Positions 47,862 through 56,577 of a stretch of DNA of 64,000 bases are shown here, one piece after another. The notes under the pieces were generated by a model that did not search any database, was not told the DNA's origin, and saw nothing but the letters and a program-made list of their open reading frames with translations. Made by a program: the position numbers and the translations under genes. Numbering within the stretch: the first letter of the stretch is position 1; the number at the start of each line of letters is the position of its first letter. Origin of the DNA: Cytophagales bacterium (lineage in GTDB: Bacteria > Bacteroidota > Bacteroidia > Cytophagales > Cyclobacteriaceae); assembly GCA_020402945.1 (NCBI GenBank), contig JADBYQ010000052.1, positions 42,834 to 106,833 of the forward strand, given 5' to 3'.

Positions 47862-48755
47862 ATGAGAGTATTCTTGATTTTACTACTCGCCCTGTTTTTG
47901 ACTTCTTGCGGCACGAGCAAAAAGCCAGATGAACAAGCCTTTTTAAATAGTCTGGATTCTGCCAAAAGTGGGCCTACCATAGATGAAGAGGTTATTAACA
48001 GCATTCTCCAGCAGATACCAAGCCCGCTAGAGATCTCGGTTCTGTTAAAGGAATCGGGAACGAAGTACAATGTGGGTATGCTAAACACCCCCGATAATCT
48101 CTCAAAATATAATAGTAACTACAAAAAAGCGCTCAATTTGGGTGTTTTTGGTACTGATTTAGGGTACACCAACATCTACGAACAGAATCAGGATGGTATT
48201 AGATACCTCTCATCGATCAAATCGCTGGCTGACGGGCTGAACATAGGACAATTTTTTGATATTGAGACGATTGGACGATTGGCAACAAACAGCAAAAATC
48301 TTGATTCGTTGTTATTAATCACAACTCAGAATTTCAATAGCATCAACCATTATTTGCAGACCCAAAGCCGTGCTAACCTAAGTGTTTTGCTGCTTATTGG
48401 GGGATGGGTGGAGGCTATGCAGATTACCTGCCAGGTGGCTGCCAAAGACATTAAGAATAAAGAGCTTCGAGAGAAAATAGGCGAACAAAAAATAATTCTT
48501 GAACAGATCGTTCTTTTACTCTCGTTCTACAAAGATGACGCAAACATGGCATCTTTATTGAATGACATGAACGAATTGAAGGTTGCCTTTGACAAAATCA
48601 ATATTACCTACACGTATAAAGAATCTACCATGGAAATTGTTGACGGGGTTGCGGTTATCAAAGACAATAGTACTACAACTATTAATGTCACCAATGAGGA
48701 TATTGAGGCGATCCGGACGTTAACGAATTCTATCAGAAACAAAATAATTGGCTAA
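47862..48755 (+). CDS. Hypothetical lipoprotein
   Basis: ORF 47853..48755, start MRVFLILLLALFLTSCGTSKK at 47862 with lipobox. Confidence 0.75.
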   Translation: MRVFLILLLALFLTSCGTSKKPDEQAFLNSLDSAKSGPTIDEEVINSILQQIPSPLEISVLLKESGTKYNVGMLNTPDNLSKYNSNYKKALNLGVFGTDLGYTNIYEQNQDGIRYLSSIKSLADGLNIGQFFDIETIGRLATNSKNLDSLLLITTQNFNSINHYLQTQSRANLSVLLLIGGWVEAMQITCQVAAKDIKNKELREKIGEQKIILEQIVLLLSFYKDDANMASLLNDMNELKVAFDKINITYTYKESTMEIVDGVAVIKDNSTTTINVTNEDIEAIRTLTNSIRNKIIG

Positions 48756-48775
48756 TTTTACAGAATTAACTACCT

Positions 48776-49207
48776 ATGAAAAAGGCTTTTATCATAACAT
48801 TATCGTTGCTCATCATGAGTGCTGGATCCAGTGATTTAATTGGCCAGTGTAACCCAGACAATTTTGCGAACGCCTGTATCCCAAAATTGGCATCTGGCTT
48901 TAACTTTTTGAAAAGTTACAAGGTAGATGGTGAAGGTGGTTCAAAAGAAAAAGTAGAATATAGCTATGTATTTACAAAGGGCACTCAATACATGATCAAC
49001 CTTTGTACAAATGGTGCAAATACAGACGGCATCATAGTTACGCTGTATGATTCTGAACGTAATAAGGTGGCATCCAGCAAAATCAACGGACAGTTTATTT
49101 CTGCCATCGCATACCCGTGCAATGCTACTGGAATTTATTATATCCAATACACGTTTGATGGTTCTTTAGGAAAATGTGGGGGAAGCGCACTTGGTTTCAA
49201 GCGATAA
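48776..49207 (+). CDS. Hypothetical secreted protein
   Basis: Signal peptide MKKAFIITLSLLIMSAGSSDLIGQ; Cys-containing beta-rich mature part. Confidence 0.72.
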   Translation: MKKAFIITLSLLIMSAGSSDLIGQCNPDNFANACIPKLASGFNFLKSYKVDGEGGSKEKVEYSYVFTKGTQYMINLCTNGANTDGIIVTLYDSERNKVASSKINGQFISAIAYPCNATGIYYIQYTFDGSLGKCGGSALGFKR

Positions 49208-49268
49208 AACAAAACCAGCAAAAAAATTGAGCCTTTCTTAGTGCGGGTTTTTTTTTACCTTTTGCCTG

Positions 49269-49907
49269 GTGGAACAACGTACAAGCACTTTTGCTTTTCA
49301 AGCGCGCTACTACAAACTAGGTCGCATTGATGACTCAACAAAGCAGGTCTGGTGGGTGCTACATGGCTATGGTCAATTGGCTCAGTACTTTGTACAAAAA
49401 TTTGAATTCCTCAGTGAAAAGGGCATTTGTGTTATTGCGCCTGAGGGCCTGTCGAAATTCTACCTATCCGGAAATGCGGGTCGCATCGGGGCAACTTGGA
49501 TGACCCGTGAAAATCGACTCGTTGAAATTGAAAATTACACCAACTACCTCGACTCCATCCTGGCCATCGAAAGTACTCCCTCCCATGTGAAAACAACCTT
49601 ACTAGGCTTTTCTCAAGGTGCCGCGACTGCTGTACGATGGGTCATGAACGGCAAACTGGAATTCGACCGATTAGTTTTGTGGGCCGGCCTTTTTCCGCCT
49701 GATATGGATTTTGACAAAGGCACCCACCTTCTACAAAACAAAGAAGTGATTGAAGTGCTGGGGAAGCACGATGAATTTATCACAAAAGAAAAAATAGCTG
49801 AGATGTATGATTTAAACACCCGACTGCAATTAAATCCGACTATAATCGAATTTGAAGGGAAGCACGAATTGGATGCAGGTGTTATCGAAAAAATTGCGTT
49901 TGGCTAG
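49269..49907 (+). CDS. Alpha/beta hydrolase (phospholipase/carboxylesterase-like)
   Basis: VWWVLHGYGQLAQYF, GFSQGAATAVRW nucleophile elbow, C-terminal GKHELD. Confidence 0.88.
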   Translation: MEQRTSTFAFQARYYKLGRIDDSTKQVWWVLHGYGQLAQYFVQKFEFLSEKGICVIAPEGLSKFYLSGNAGRIGATWMTRENRLVEIENYTNYLDSILAIESTPSHVKTTLLGFSQGAATAVRWVMNGKLEFDRLVLWAGLFPPDMDFDKGTHLLQNKEVIEVLGKHDEFITKEKIAEMYDLNTRLQLNPTIIEFEGKHELDAGVIEKIAFG

Positions 49908-50665
49908 CCCTCCCTCTTTAGGACCGTTGCACTTGCTTGTGCCGTTGGTAGCACTACCATGTCGGCAATCACTACATGAGAGAGTCTGGTAACCGCAAAT
50001 AGAATAACATCTGCTATGTCTTCTGCGTAAAGGGGCGTTAATCCCTGATAGACCGCTTTTGCCCGCTCAGCATCTCCTTTAAAGCGAACCAGAGAAAATT
50101 CGGTTTCTACCATGCCTGGATGAATGCCCGTGACTTTGATACCAAATGGATTGAGATCCATGCGCATTCCTTTGGTGAGTGCATCCACTGCAGATTTGCT
50201 AGCACAATAGACATTTCCATTAGGGTACACTTCTTTACCGGCAATAGAGCCGATGTTGATGATATGTCCTGCTCTTCGTTCTATCATTCCTGGTATCACT
50301 TGCTTTGACACGTAAAGTAAACCTTTCACGTTGATGTCGATCATGGCATCCCAGTCTTCCACCTCTCCTGTTTGAATAGGAGCAAGCCCGTGCGCATTGC
50401 CTGCATTGTTAACTAGCACATCGATATTTTTCCACTCCCCTTGCAAAGAGCCAATGGAATGTGCTGTTTGACTGCGATCGCGTACGTCAAAGCTGAGCGA
50501 TATCACCTCTGTGACTTGACAAAGCTCGTCCGTCAGTTTTTCCAATCGGTCGCTTCTTCTGCCAGCCAGAATAAGCTTAAAATTATTTGCTGCCAATATA
50601 CATGCAGTGGCCTCTCCAATTCCTGAGGTGGCTCCGGTGATCAGTGCTATTCTGTTTGAATTCAT
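49904..50665 (-). CDS. SDR family NAD(P)-dependent oxidoreductase
   Basis: ALITGATSGIGEATACILA, DVLVNNAGNAHG, NIGSIAG, YCASKSAVDALTKGMR. Confidence 0.95.
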   Translation of the reverse strand: MNSNRIALITGATSGIGEATACILAANNFKLILAGRRSDRLEKLTDELCQVTEVISLSFDVRDRSQTAHSIGSLQGEWKNIDVLVNNAGNAHGLAPIQTGEVEDWDAMIDINVKGLLYVSKQVIPGMIERRAGHIINIGSIAGKEVYPNGNVYCASKSAVDALTKGMRMDLNPFGIKVTGIHPGMVETEFSLVRFKGDAERAKAVYQGLTPLYAEDIADVILFAVTRLSHVVIADMVVLPTAQASATVLKREG

Positions 50666-50717
50666 CTATTTCTCGAAATGATAAAAAGTATGGTGAAAGA
50701 AATATTGGTCTAAAATA

Positions 50718-51455
50718 CTATTGGAAGATGAGATAAACCCCAATCGTATTGGTGTTCAATCGGCTTAGCGGATCTTTGTACACACTCGCTTCATCGCCCA
50801 ACATGTCAACGAGGCCTCTGGTAAATCGAAGCTCGGGTGAGAACTTGAACAGCGGAAAATAAAAATCAAAACCAATACCTGCGTCCACACTCAAATTTCT
50901 TTTTAGGATGGGTATCGCACCAGACGAATTGCCAATGTCATTTTTACCGGAGGCCTCGAAAGCCGGAGTAAATCCACCTACCATGTACATCCGCACATTG
51001 CCCCTTCGCATGGATTTAAATTTTACTAAAATTGGAAATTCTACCATGGTGGTTTCGATCAACTGAGCTTGGGTGGTTCGGTTAGTATAGAAATAAGTAA
51101 GTCGATGAGAATAAAACCCGGCCTTTGGCATCAGCCGTAAATCGAAAAACTCGTTGAGCCGATAGTTAACCAAAAAACCAAGCGAGAACCCAGGAATAAA
51201 CTGAGGTTGTACAGAATGAACGGTGTCAAACTTCTTTGTAACAAACTGATTAGAATACTTTACTTCGTAGGAAGTTGAGTGTATGCCAATTGAAAATCCA
51301 TAACTGAATTTCCGATCGTCATAGTTGGGATTATGCTGCCTTGCCCATTTAAATAACTGAGCCTGCGCAGTGGCTGAGCAACACAGTAAAATTACTGTGA
51401 ATGCTACTTGACGCCTGAATAGAGACTGCTGATGCCAAATGTTAGCGCCTTGCAT
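50718..51455 (-). CDS. porT: PorT-like outer membrane protein (type IX secretion/gliding)
   Basis: FSYGFSIGIHSTSYEVKYS...SVQPQFIPGFSLGFLVNYRLNEFFDLRLMPKAGFYSHRLTYFY, immediately downstream of ubiE. Confidence 0.78.
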   Translation of the reverse strand: MQGANIWHQQSLFRRQVAFTVILLCCSATAQAQLFKWARQHNPNYDDRKFSYGFSIGIHSTSYEVKYSNQFVTKKFDTVHSVQPQFIPGFSLGFLVNYRLNEFFDLRLMPKAGFYSHRLTYFYTNRTTQAQLIETTMVEFPILVKFKSMRRGNVRMYMVGGFTPAFEASGKNDIGNSSGAIPILKRNLSVDAGIGFDFYFPLFKFSPELRFTRGLVDMLGDEASVYKDPLSRLNTNTIGVYLIFQ

Positions 51456-52126
51456 GATGTATCTTTATAACCCAACTCAGCTAAAATCGAAACAAAATCT
51501 TCTCCATCTGGAAATGCCCGTACTGAATCCGGAAGGTACGTATAAGCCGCAGCATCTTTAGACAACGCCTTCCCCACAGCCGGTGTAATAAACTTGAAAT
51601 AGAAATGGTACAATGGCTTAAAGTACCAGGCGGTCGGTTTTGAGAATTCAAGAATGACCAGTCTGCCTCCCGGCTTTAACACCCTCAACATCTCGGCCAA
51701 TCCTTGTCTCAAATTCTCGAAGTTCCTCACTCCAAAAGCAACGATAATGGCATCGAATTTATTGCTGTCAAAGGGCAGATTCTCGGAATCTCCGGTTCTC
51801 AATTCAATAATATGATCCAGTTTTTTAGCCACCAGTTTCTTTCGTCCGACTTCCAACATACCCTCAGAAATATCGACTCCGATGACCTGCGTGGGATTTA
51901 GTTTCATCGCTTGAATCGCAAAATCACCCGTGCCGGTCGCTACATCTAAAATTAATTTTGGACTACTTTTTTCCAATAGTCGAATGGCCTTCCTTCTCCA
52001 GCCAATGTCTACTCCAAAACTCAGGAAATGATTTAGGAAATCGTAGTTGCCACTGATAGTGTCGAACATTTTCGCCACCTGCTTCTTTTTGCCTGATGGG
52101 TCGTTTTTGTAGGGTACTACTTCCAA
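51404..52126 (-). CDS. ubiE: Demethylmenaquinone methyltransferase
   Basis: KMFDTISGNYDFLNHFLSFGVDIGWRRKAI, LDVATGTGDFAIQA, VLKPGGRLVILEFSKP. Confidence 0.96.
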   Translation of the reverse strand: MEVVPYKNDPSGKKKQVAKMFDTISGNYDFLNHFLSFGVDIGWRRKAIRLLEKSSPKLILDVATGTGDFAIQAMKLNPTQVIGVDISEGMLEVGRKKLVAKKLDHIIELRTGDSENLPFDSNKFDAIIVAFGVRNFENLRQGLAEMLRVLKPGGRLVILEFSKPTAWYFKPLYHFYFKFITPAVGKALSKDAAAYTYLPDSVRAFPDGEDFVSILAELGYKDTSCKALTFGISSLYSGVK

Positions 52127-52177
52127 CGTAATTGCTATTTGGATTTATGGAATAAATACTAAAGGCTGCAAGCTAGG

Positions 52178-54289
52178 TTATTTCCCCAGCACTTTAAATT
52201 CCACCCTACGATTAAATTGGCGACCTTCTTCTTCATCATCGTTGCTGGCCAGTGGTTTTGTCTCGCCATATCCTACCGCCTTAATTCGTCTGGTGTCAAC
52301 TCCTTTGGAAGTTAAAAAATTCTTCACTGCATTTGCCCTTCTCAATGATAAACCTAAATTGAATTTGTTGTCGCCAACACTGTCAGTATGCCCTCCAATT
52401 TCCACTTGAAGGCTGGTATTTTGCTTCATCATTGTTTCTAACTTGTTGAGTTCTGAGTAGGACTCCGTTTTGAAGGTTGCTTTTTCAAAATCAAAATAGA
52501 TGTTACGCAATATCGATACTACTCCCACTGACAACTTTCTCATTTCGATCGTTTTGTTGATTGTTTTCTCTTTCGCGCTTGCTCCTTCAATTTTTACGGT
52601 GAGCGTCTGAAAGACGTAGCCCTCCTTCTCAACAGACAAACGGTAGTCCTTTGGTGTCGTGGCAACAATCAAGAATTTCGAAGAACCTCCACCCAAATCT
52701 TCAATACCTAACACTACATTATCTTTTAGACCCTGCATTCTTACCTTCGCATCTAATGGACTTTTTGAATCAGCATCAACCACATTTATAACATATTGAA
52801 CCGGAACCACTGCCGGCTTTGGCTCTACTTTTGGCTTCACCTCTTCCACAATCGGTTCCTTTACTGGTTCCAGTTTAGGGAGCTCACTAACCGGCTCAGG
52901 TTCTTTTGCGGCAACTGGTGGCTTCTTCTCCTCTGTCGATGGTTCGATTTTGTAGATGTCTGAATACCCTAAGCCGTCTCCGCGTACCGAAGAATAATAC
53001 CAACGCTTTCCATCTTTTGTTCCTGAAAAAAAGACGTCATCATCAGGCGAATTGATGGGATAACCCATATTCTCCGGATCGCTCCACTCATTTTTCTCCT
53101 TGTCCAGTAGATTAGATTTGAAAATATCAAATCCGCCCATGCCCTTTCTGCCACGAGAACTAAAATAAAGTGTTTTCCCATCGTAGTCAATAAATGGGCC
53201 ATCTTCATCATATTCAGTATTAATTGCAGACCCCAAGTTTTTTACCCGCGACCACTCTCCGCGGCTGTCCTTTGTGCAAACATAGATATCTGAACCACCA
53301 AAGCCACCCGGTCTTTCGCTGGCGAAGTAAAGCAGCTCGCCATCTTTTGTAATTGAAATGGATGACTCGCGATACGAAGAATTGATAACACCAGGCAATG
53401 CTTCCAGCGAACTCCAAGAGCCATCTTTCTTTCGTTCAGAAAAATAAATATCGCCTCCACCATCGTCTTTGTATACAAAAAGCGAGGTCCCATCGGGGGA
53501 AAATGCAAGACTAGAATCAAAGAATTTGGTATTCAACGTGGGGCCTATGTTCTTGGCTTTCTGCCACGTAGTTCCGCTTCTGGTGGTTGTAAAAATATCT
53601 TCATAGGGCTTGTTGTCATCGGCAACATTCTCGTAAGTATTCCCATCCCTTCTGCGAGTTGTAAAAACAATTTCGTCTTCGCTGGCATTTAGAATAGGCG
53701 CAAAATCTTCGAACTCTGAGTTGATCTCTCGACCGATGTTTACGATCGAGTAGGGCTTCGGACTCGCGACAAATTCTTTTCCGTTTTTACATTCAGTAAT
53801 TCTTCGATCTACGTCTTTAATATCCACCTTATCTTTGCCTTGATAATTTGGCTTTTTAGCCAATTTGTCTTTGTAGCGGGTGTAAAAATCAATGGCTTTG
53901 TTAAACTCCAATCCGTATTGGTAACTCATGCCAATCCAATACTCTATGTCGAATCGATAGTCAGCATCCTGGCGGTAGACCCGCAAAAAGTATTTTACGG
54001 CTAGCTCCTTTCCAATGGTTTTTAAATACAATTCGCCAGCGCCAAAATTTGCCTTGATGAAGGTTGTGTCTAAGTTGGCAGCAAGCACCATCTGATCTTT
54101 TGCGTCATCCTCTGCTTTGGTCTCAGCCAGCGTGAGTTCCGCCTGAAGCATGTATTCTTTTGCTAGCTCCTTATCCTGTTCTTGCTGACCAAACATCGGA
54201 TTCAGAAAACAAAAGAAACAAGGCGAAAAAAACAGAATCCTTGAAAGGCTATACATATCAAAAAAATGGTTTACAGTCAAAAAAACCAT
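52178..54289 (-). CDS. OmpA family protein with TPR, PD40 propeller and carboxypeptidase-regulatory-like domain (PorE-like architecture)
   Basis: Propeller motifs ILNASEDEIVFTTRR, LAFSPDGTSLFVYKDDGGGDIYFSER, DGKTLYFSSRGRKGMGGFDIF; C-terminal IYFDFEKATFKTESYSEL...EIGGHTDSVGDNKFNLGLSLRRA. Confidence 0.92.
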   Translation of the reverse strand: MVFLTVNHFFDMYSLSRILFFSPCFFCFLNPMFGQQEQDKELAKEYMLQAELTLAETKAEDDAKDQMVLAANLDTTFIKANFGAGELYLKTIGKELAVKYFLRVYRQDADYRFDIEYWIGMSYQYGLEFNKAIDFYTRYKDKLAKKPNYQGKDKVDIKDVDRRITECKNGKEFVASPKPYSIVNIGREINSEFEDFAPILNASEDEIVFTTRRRDGNTYENVADDNKPYEDIFTTTRSGTTWQKAKNIGPTLNTKFFDSSLAFSPDGTSLFVYKDDGGGDIYFSERKKDGSWSSLEALPGVINSSYRESSISITKDGELLYFASERPGGFGGSDIYVCTKDSRGEWSRVKNLGSAINTEYDEDGPFIDYDGKTLYFSSRGRKGMGGFDIFKSNLLDKEKNEWSDPENMGYPINSPDDDVFFSGTKDGKRWYYSSVRGDGLGYSDIYKIEPSTEEKKPPVAAKEPEPVSELPKLEPVKEPIVEEVKPKVEPKPAVVPVQYVINVVDADSKSPLDAKVRMQGLKDNVVLGIEDLGGGSSKFLIVATTPKDYRLSVEKEGYVFQTLTVKIEGASAKEKTINKTIEMRKLSVGVVSILRNIYFDFEKATFKTESYSELNKLETMMKQNTSLQVEIGGHTDSVGDNKFNLGLSLRRANAVKNFLTSKGVDTRRIKAVGYGETKPLASNDDEEEGRQFNRRVEFKVLGK

Positions 54290-54403
54290 GACCGAGGAGG
54301 CAATTTAGTAAAATCCTTTTGAAAATAAAGAGGGTAAGTGAATCCATAACTAACACGCTTCTTACATTATTAGTAATTTGCGGTTAAATCAACACTTTAA
54401 GCG

Positions 54404-55012
54404 ATGATCATTAAGTCGGCAGAGTTCATTATTAGCAACACCGACTACCAAAAATGCCCCGAAACGACAAAACCGGAGTTTGCCTTCATTGGGCGTTCCA
54501 ACGTAGGAAAGTCCTCTCTGATTAATATGTTGGTCGAGCAAAAAAAACTAGCCAAGGTGTCCGGCACCCCGGGTAAAACTCAGACAATCAATCATTTCTT
54601 TATAAATCAAGAGTGGTTTCTGGTTGATTTGCCAGGGTATGGGTACGCCAAACTGAGCAAGGAAGACCGTTGGAATTTTGGCAAAATGATAGAGAGTTAC
54701 CTCGAAAACAGGAGAAATCTTTTTTGCACCTTTATCCTTATTGACTCGCGACTTCCACTTCAAAGTATCGACTTAGATTTTATCAATTGGATGGGTAAGC
54801 ACGAATTACCGATTGCTCTGGTGCTCACAAAAACAGATAAACTGAAACAGTCGGAATTGGGCAAATCAAAATTCAATATCGAATCGGCTCTTTTGAAATC
54901 CTGGGAAGAATTGCCCCCAGTCTTTATCACCTCTTCCGAAAAAAAATCTGGCAGGGATAAGCTTCTCGGCTTTATTGAACAGGCCATCGCGAACGCGAAC
55001 GAAATTGATTAG
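54404..55012 (+). CDS. engB: Ribosome biogenesis GTP-binding protein YihA/YsxC
   Basis: EFAFIGRSNVGKSSLINMLV, GTPGKTQTINHF, LVDLPGYGYAKLSKEDRW, LTKTDKL. Confidence 0.97.
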   Translation: MIIKSAEFIISNTDYQKCPETTKPEFAFIGRSNVGKSSLINMLVEQKKLAKVSGTPGKTQTINHFFINQEWFLVDLPGYGYAKLSKEDRWNFGKMIESYLENRRNLFCTFILIDSRLPLQSIDLDFINWMGKHELPIALVLTKTDKLKQSELGKSKFNIESALLKSWEELPPVFITSSEKKSGRDKLLGFIEQAIANANEID

Positions 55013-55017
55013 TTTTG
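55010..55017 (+). promoter_or_regulatory. Possible Bacteroidota -7 element before DUF5606 gene
   Basis: TAGTTTTG, matches TAnnTTTG; ATG at 55037. Confidence 0.35.
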
Positions 55018-55036
55018 CATCGTAATTTACAAATGC

Positions 55037-55474
55037 ATGGAACTTAAGGATATTGCGTCTATCAGTGGAAAAAGTGGATTATTTAAGATTTTGAAGCCTG
55101 GCAAAGGCGGAGTCATTCTCGAGTCACTGGATGAAGCAAAAACTAAATTGGTGGTCGGTGCAACCCAACGATTGTCCGTGCTAAGTGAGATCTCAATTTA
55201 TACCACCACCAAAGAAGGCACGGTGAAACTGCAGGAGGTTTTACACGCCATAAAAAACAAATTGGGAAGTGAGATTGGGGTAACACCTGAATCAGATAAC
55301 GCGAAATTGAAATCGTTTTTGAAGTCAGTACTTCCCGAATTTGATGAAGATCGAGTCTATGTTTCAGACATCAAAAAATTGGTCAAATGGTATGGTATTC
55401 TAACGCAAGTCGCTCCAGAAGTATTTGAACAAACTGCATCAAAAGTTGAGAGCGGGGAGCCTACTACCAAATAG
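55037..55474 (+). CDS. DUF5606-like protein
   Basis: MELKDIASISGKSGLFKILKPGKGGVILESLDEAKTKLVVGATQRLSVLSEISIYT. Confidence 0.85.
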   Translation: MELKDIASISGKSGLFKILKPGKGGVILESLDEAKTKLVVGATQRLSVLSEISIYTTTKEGTVKLQEVLHAIKNKLGSEIGVTPESDNAKLKSFLKSVLPEFDEDRVYVSDIKKLVKWYGILTQVAPEVFEQTASKVESGEPTTK

Positions 55475-55476
55475 AA

Positions 55477-56463
55477 TCAGATTCCTTCAATCGCTTTTTC
55501 TACCATCCTTTTTGAACCCACATAAAAAGGTGTTCGTTGATGGAGATCTTTGGGCTTTATCTCCATGATACGCCCCTTGCCATCTGTTGCTTTTCCACCC
55601 GCCTGTTCTGCAATAAAAGCCAGCGCATTGCATTCGTACATTAATCGAAGTTTACCATTCACATCTTTGGCGGTAGCGGGGTAAACGTAGATCCCTCCCT
55701 TCAATAGATTTCGATGAAAATCGGCTACCAAAGAGCCGATGTATCTGGCTGTGTAGTTGTTGTCTTTGCAATATTGAATATACGACTTGACGCTCTGGGA
55801 AAATGAGTTGGCCGAGCCTTCATTGATGGAATAGATTTTTCCGGTTTCCGGAATGGTCATGTCAGGATGAGAAAGTACATATTCTCCTAGTGTGGGCTCA
55901 TAGGTAAATCCGTTCACTCCGTGGCCCGTGGTATAGACAAGCATGGTCGAAGATCCATACAAAATATAACCCGCTGCCACTTGTTCATCACCCGTTTGCA
56001 AAATATCGGCATCGCTGATCGGGAGCCCCACTTTACTTTTCCGTCTGTAAATTGAGAAAATCGTACCAATCGATACGTTCACATCAATGTTTGATGACCC
56101 ATCTAATGGGTCAATGGCAATGACGTATTTTCCATCGTTACTTAAATCTACAAACGACTCGGTCTCCTCTGAAATCAACGCGCAGACTTCTCCACCTTTC
56201 GTGAGAGCGCGCGTAAACCGGATATTCGCCAACACATCGAGTTTCTGTTGCTGCTCCCCGGTTGAATTTTGTGAGCCCATGGAACCCATGATATCTATTA
56301 ACCCGGCCTTGTTAATTTCCCGGTTTACGACTTTTGAAGCTAACGCGATATCGCGCAATAGCTGAGACAACTCGCCACTGGCATATTGGAATTGAAACTG
56401 ATTATTCTTGATGAATCGATCGAGGGCGGTGCCAATCGGCAGTGCAATTCGGGAGGCTTCCAT
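55477..56463 (-). CDS. fbp: Class 1 fructose-bisphosphatase
   Basis: [59 protein letters not shown]. Confidence 0.97.
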   Translation of the reverse strand: MEASRIALPIGTALDRFIKNNQFQFQYASGELSQLLRDIALASKVVNREINKAGLIDIMGSMGSQNSTGEQQQKLDVLANIRFTRALTKGGEVCALISEETESFVDLSNDGKYVIAIDPLDGSSNIDVNVSIGTIFSIYRRKSKVGLPISDADILQTGDEQVAAGYILYGSSTMLVYTTGHGVNGFTYEPTLGEYVLSHPDMTIPETGKIYSINEGSANSFSQSVKSYIQYCKDNNYTARYIGSLVADFHRNLLKGGIYVYPATAKDVNGKLRLMYECNALAFIAEQAGGKATDGKGRIMEIKPKDLHQRTPFYVGSKRMVEKAIEGI

Positions 56464-56467
56464 GATT

Positions 56468-56509
56468 GGATCTATGATTTACGATTTTAGATTTACGATT
56501 TATAGTTTA
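56468..56509. repeat. Heptamer-periodic repeat in the fbp/lysC divergent intergenic region
   Basis: GGATCTA TGATTTA CGATTTT AGATTTA CGATTTA TAGTTTA. Confidence 0.75.
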
Positions 56510-56577
56510 GTCGGAACATCCCGCTAATTTTAGGCTCACAAATATAGTCTGCAATCGTTTGAAATAAAGTAAAAAGG

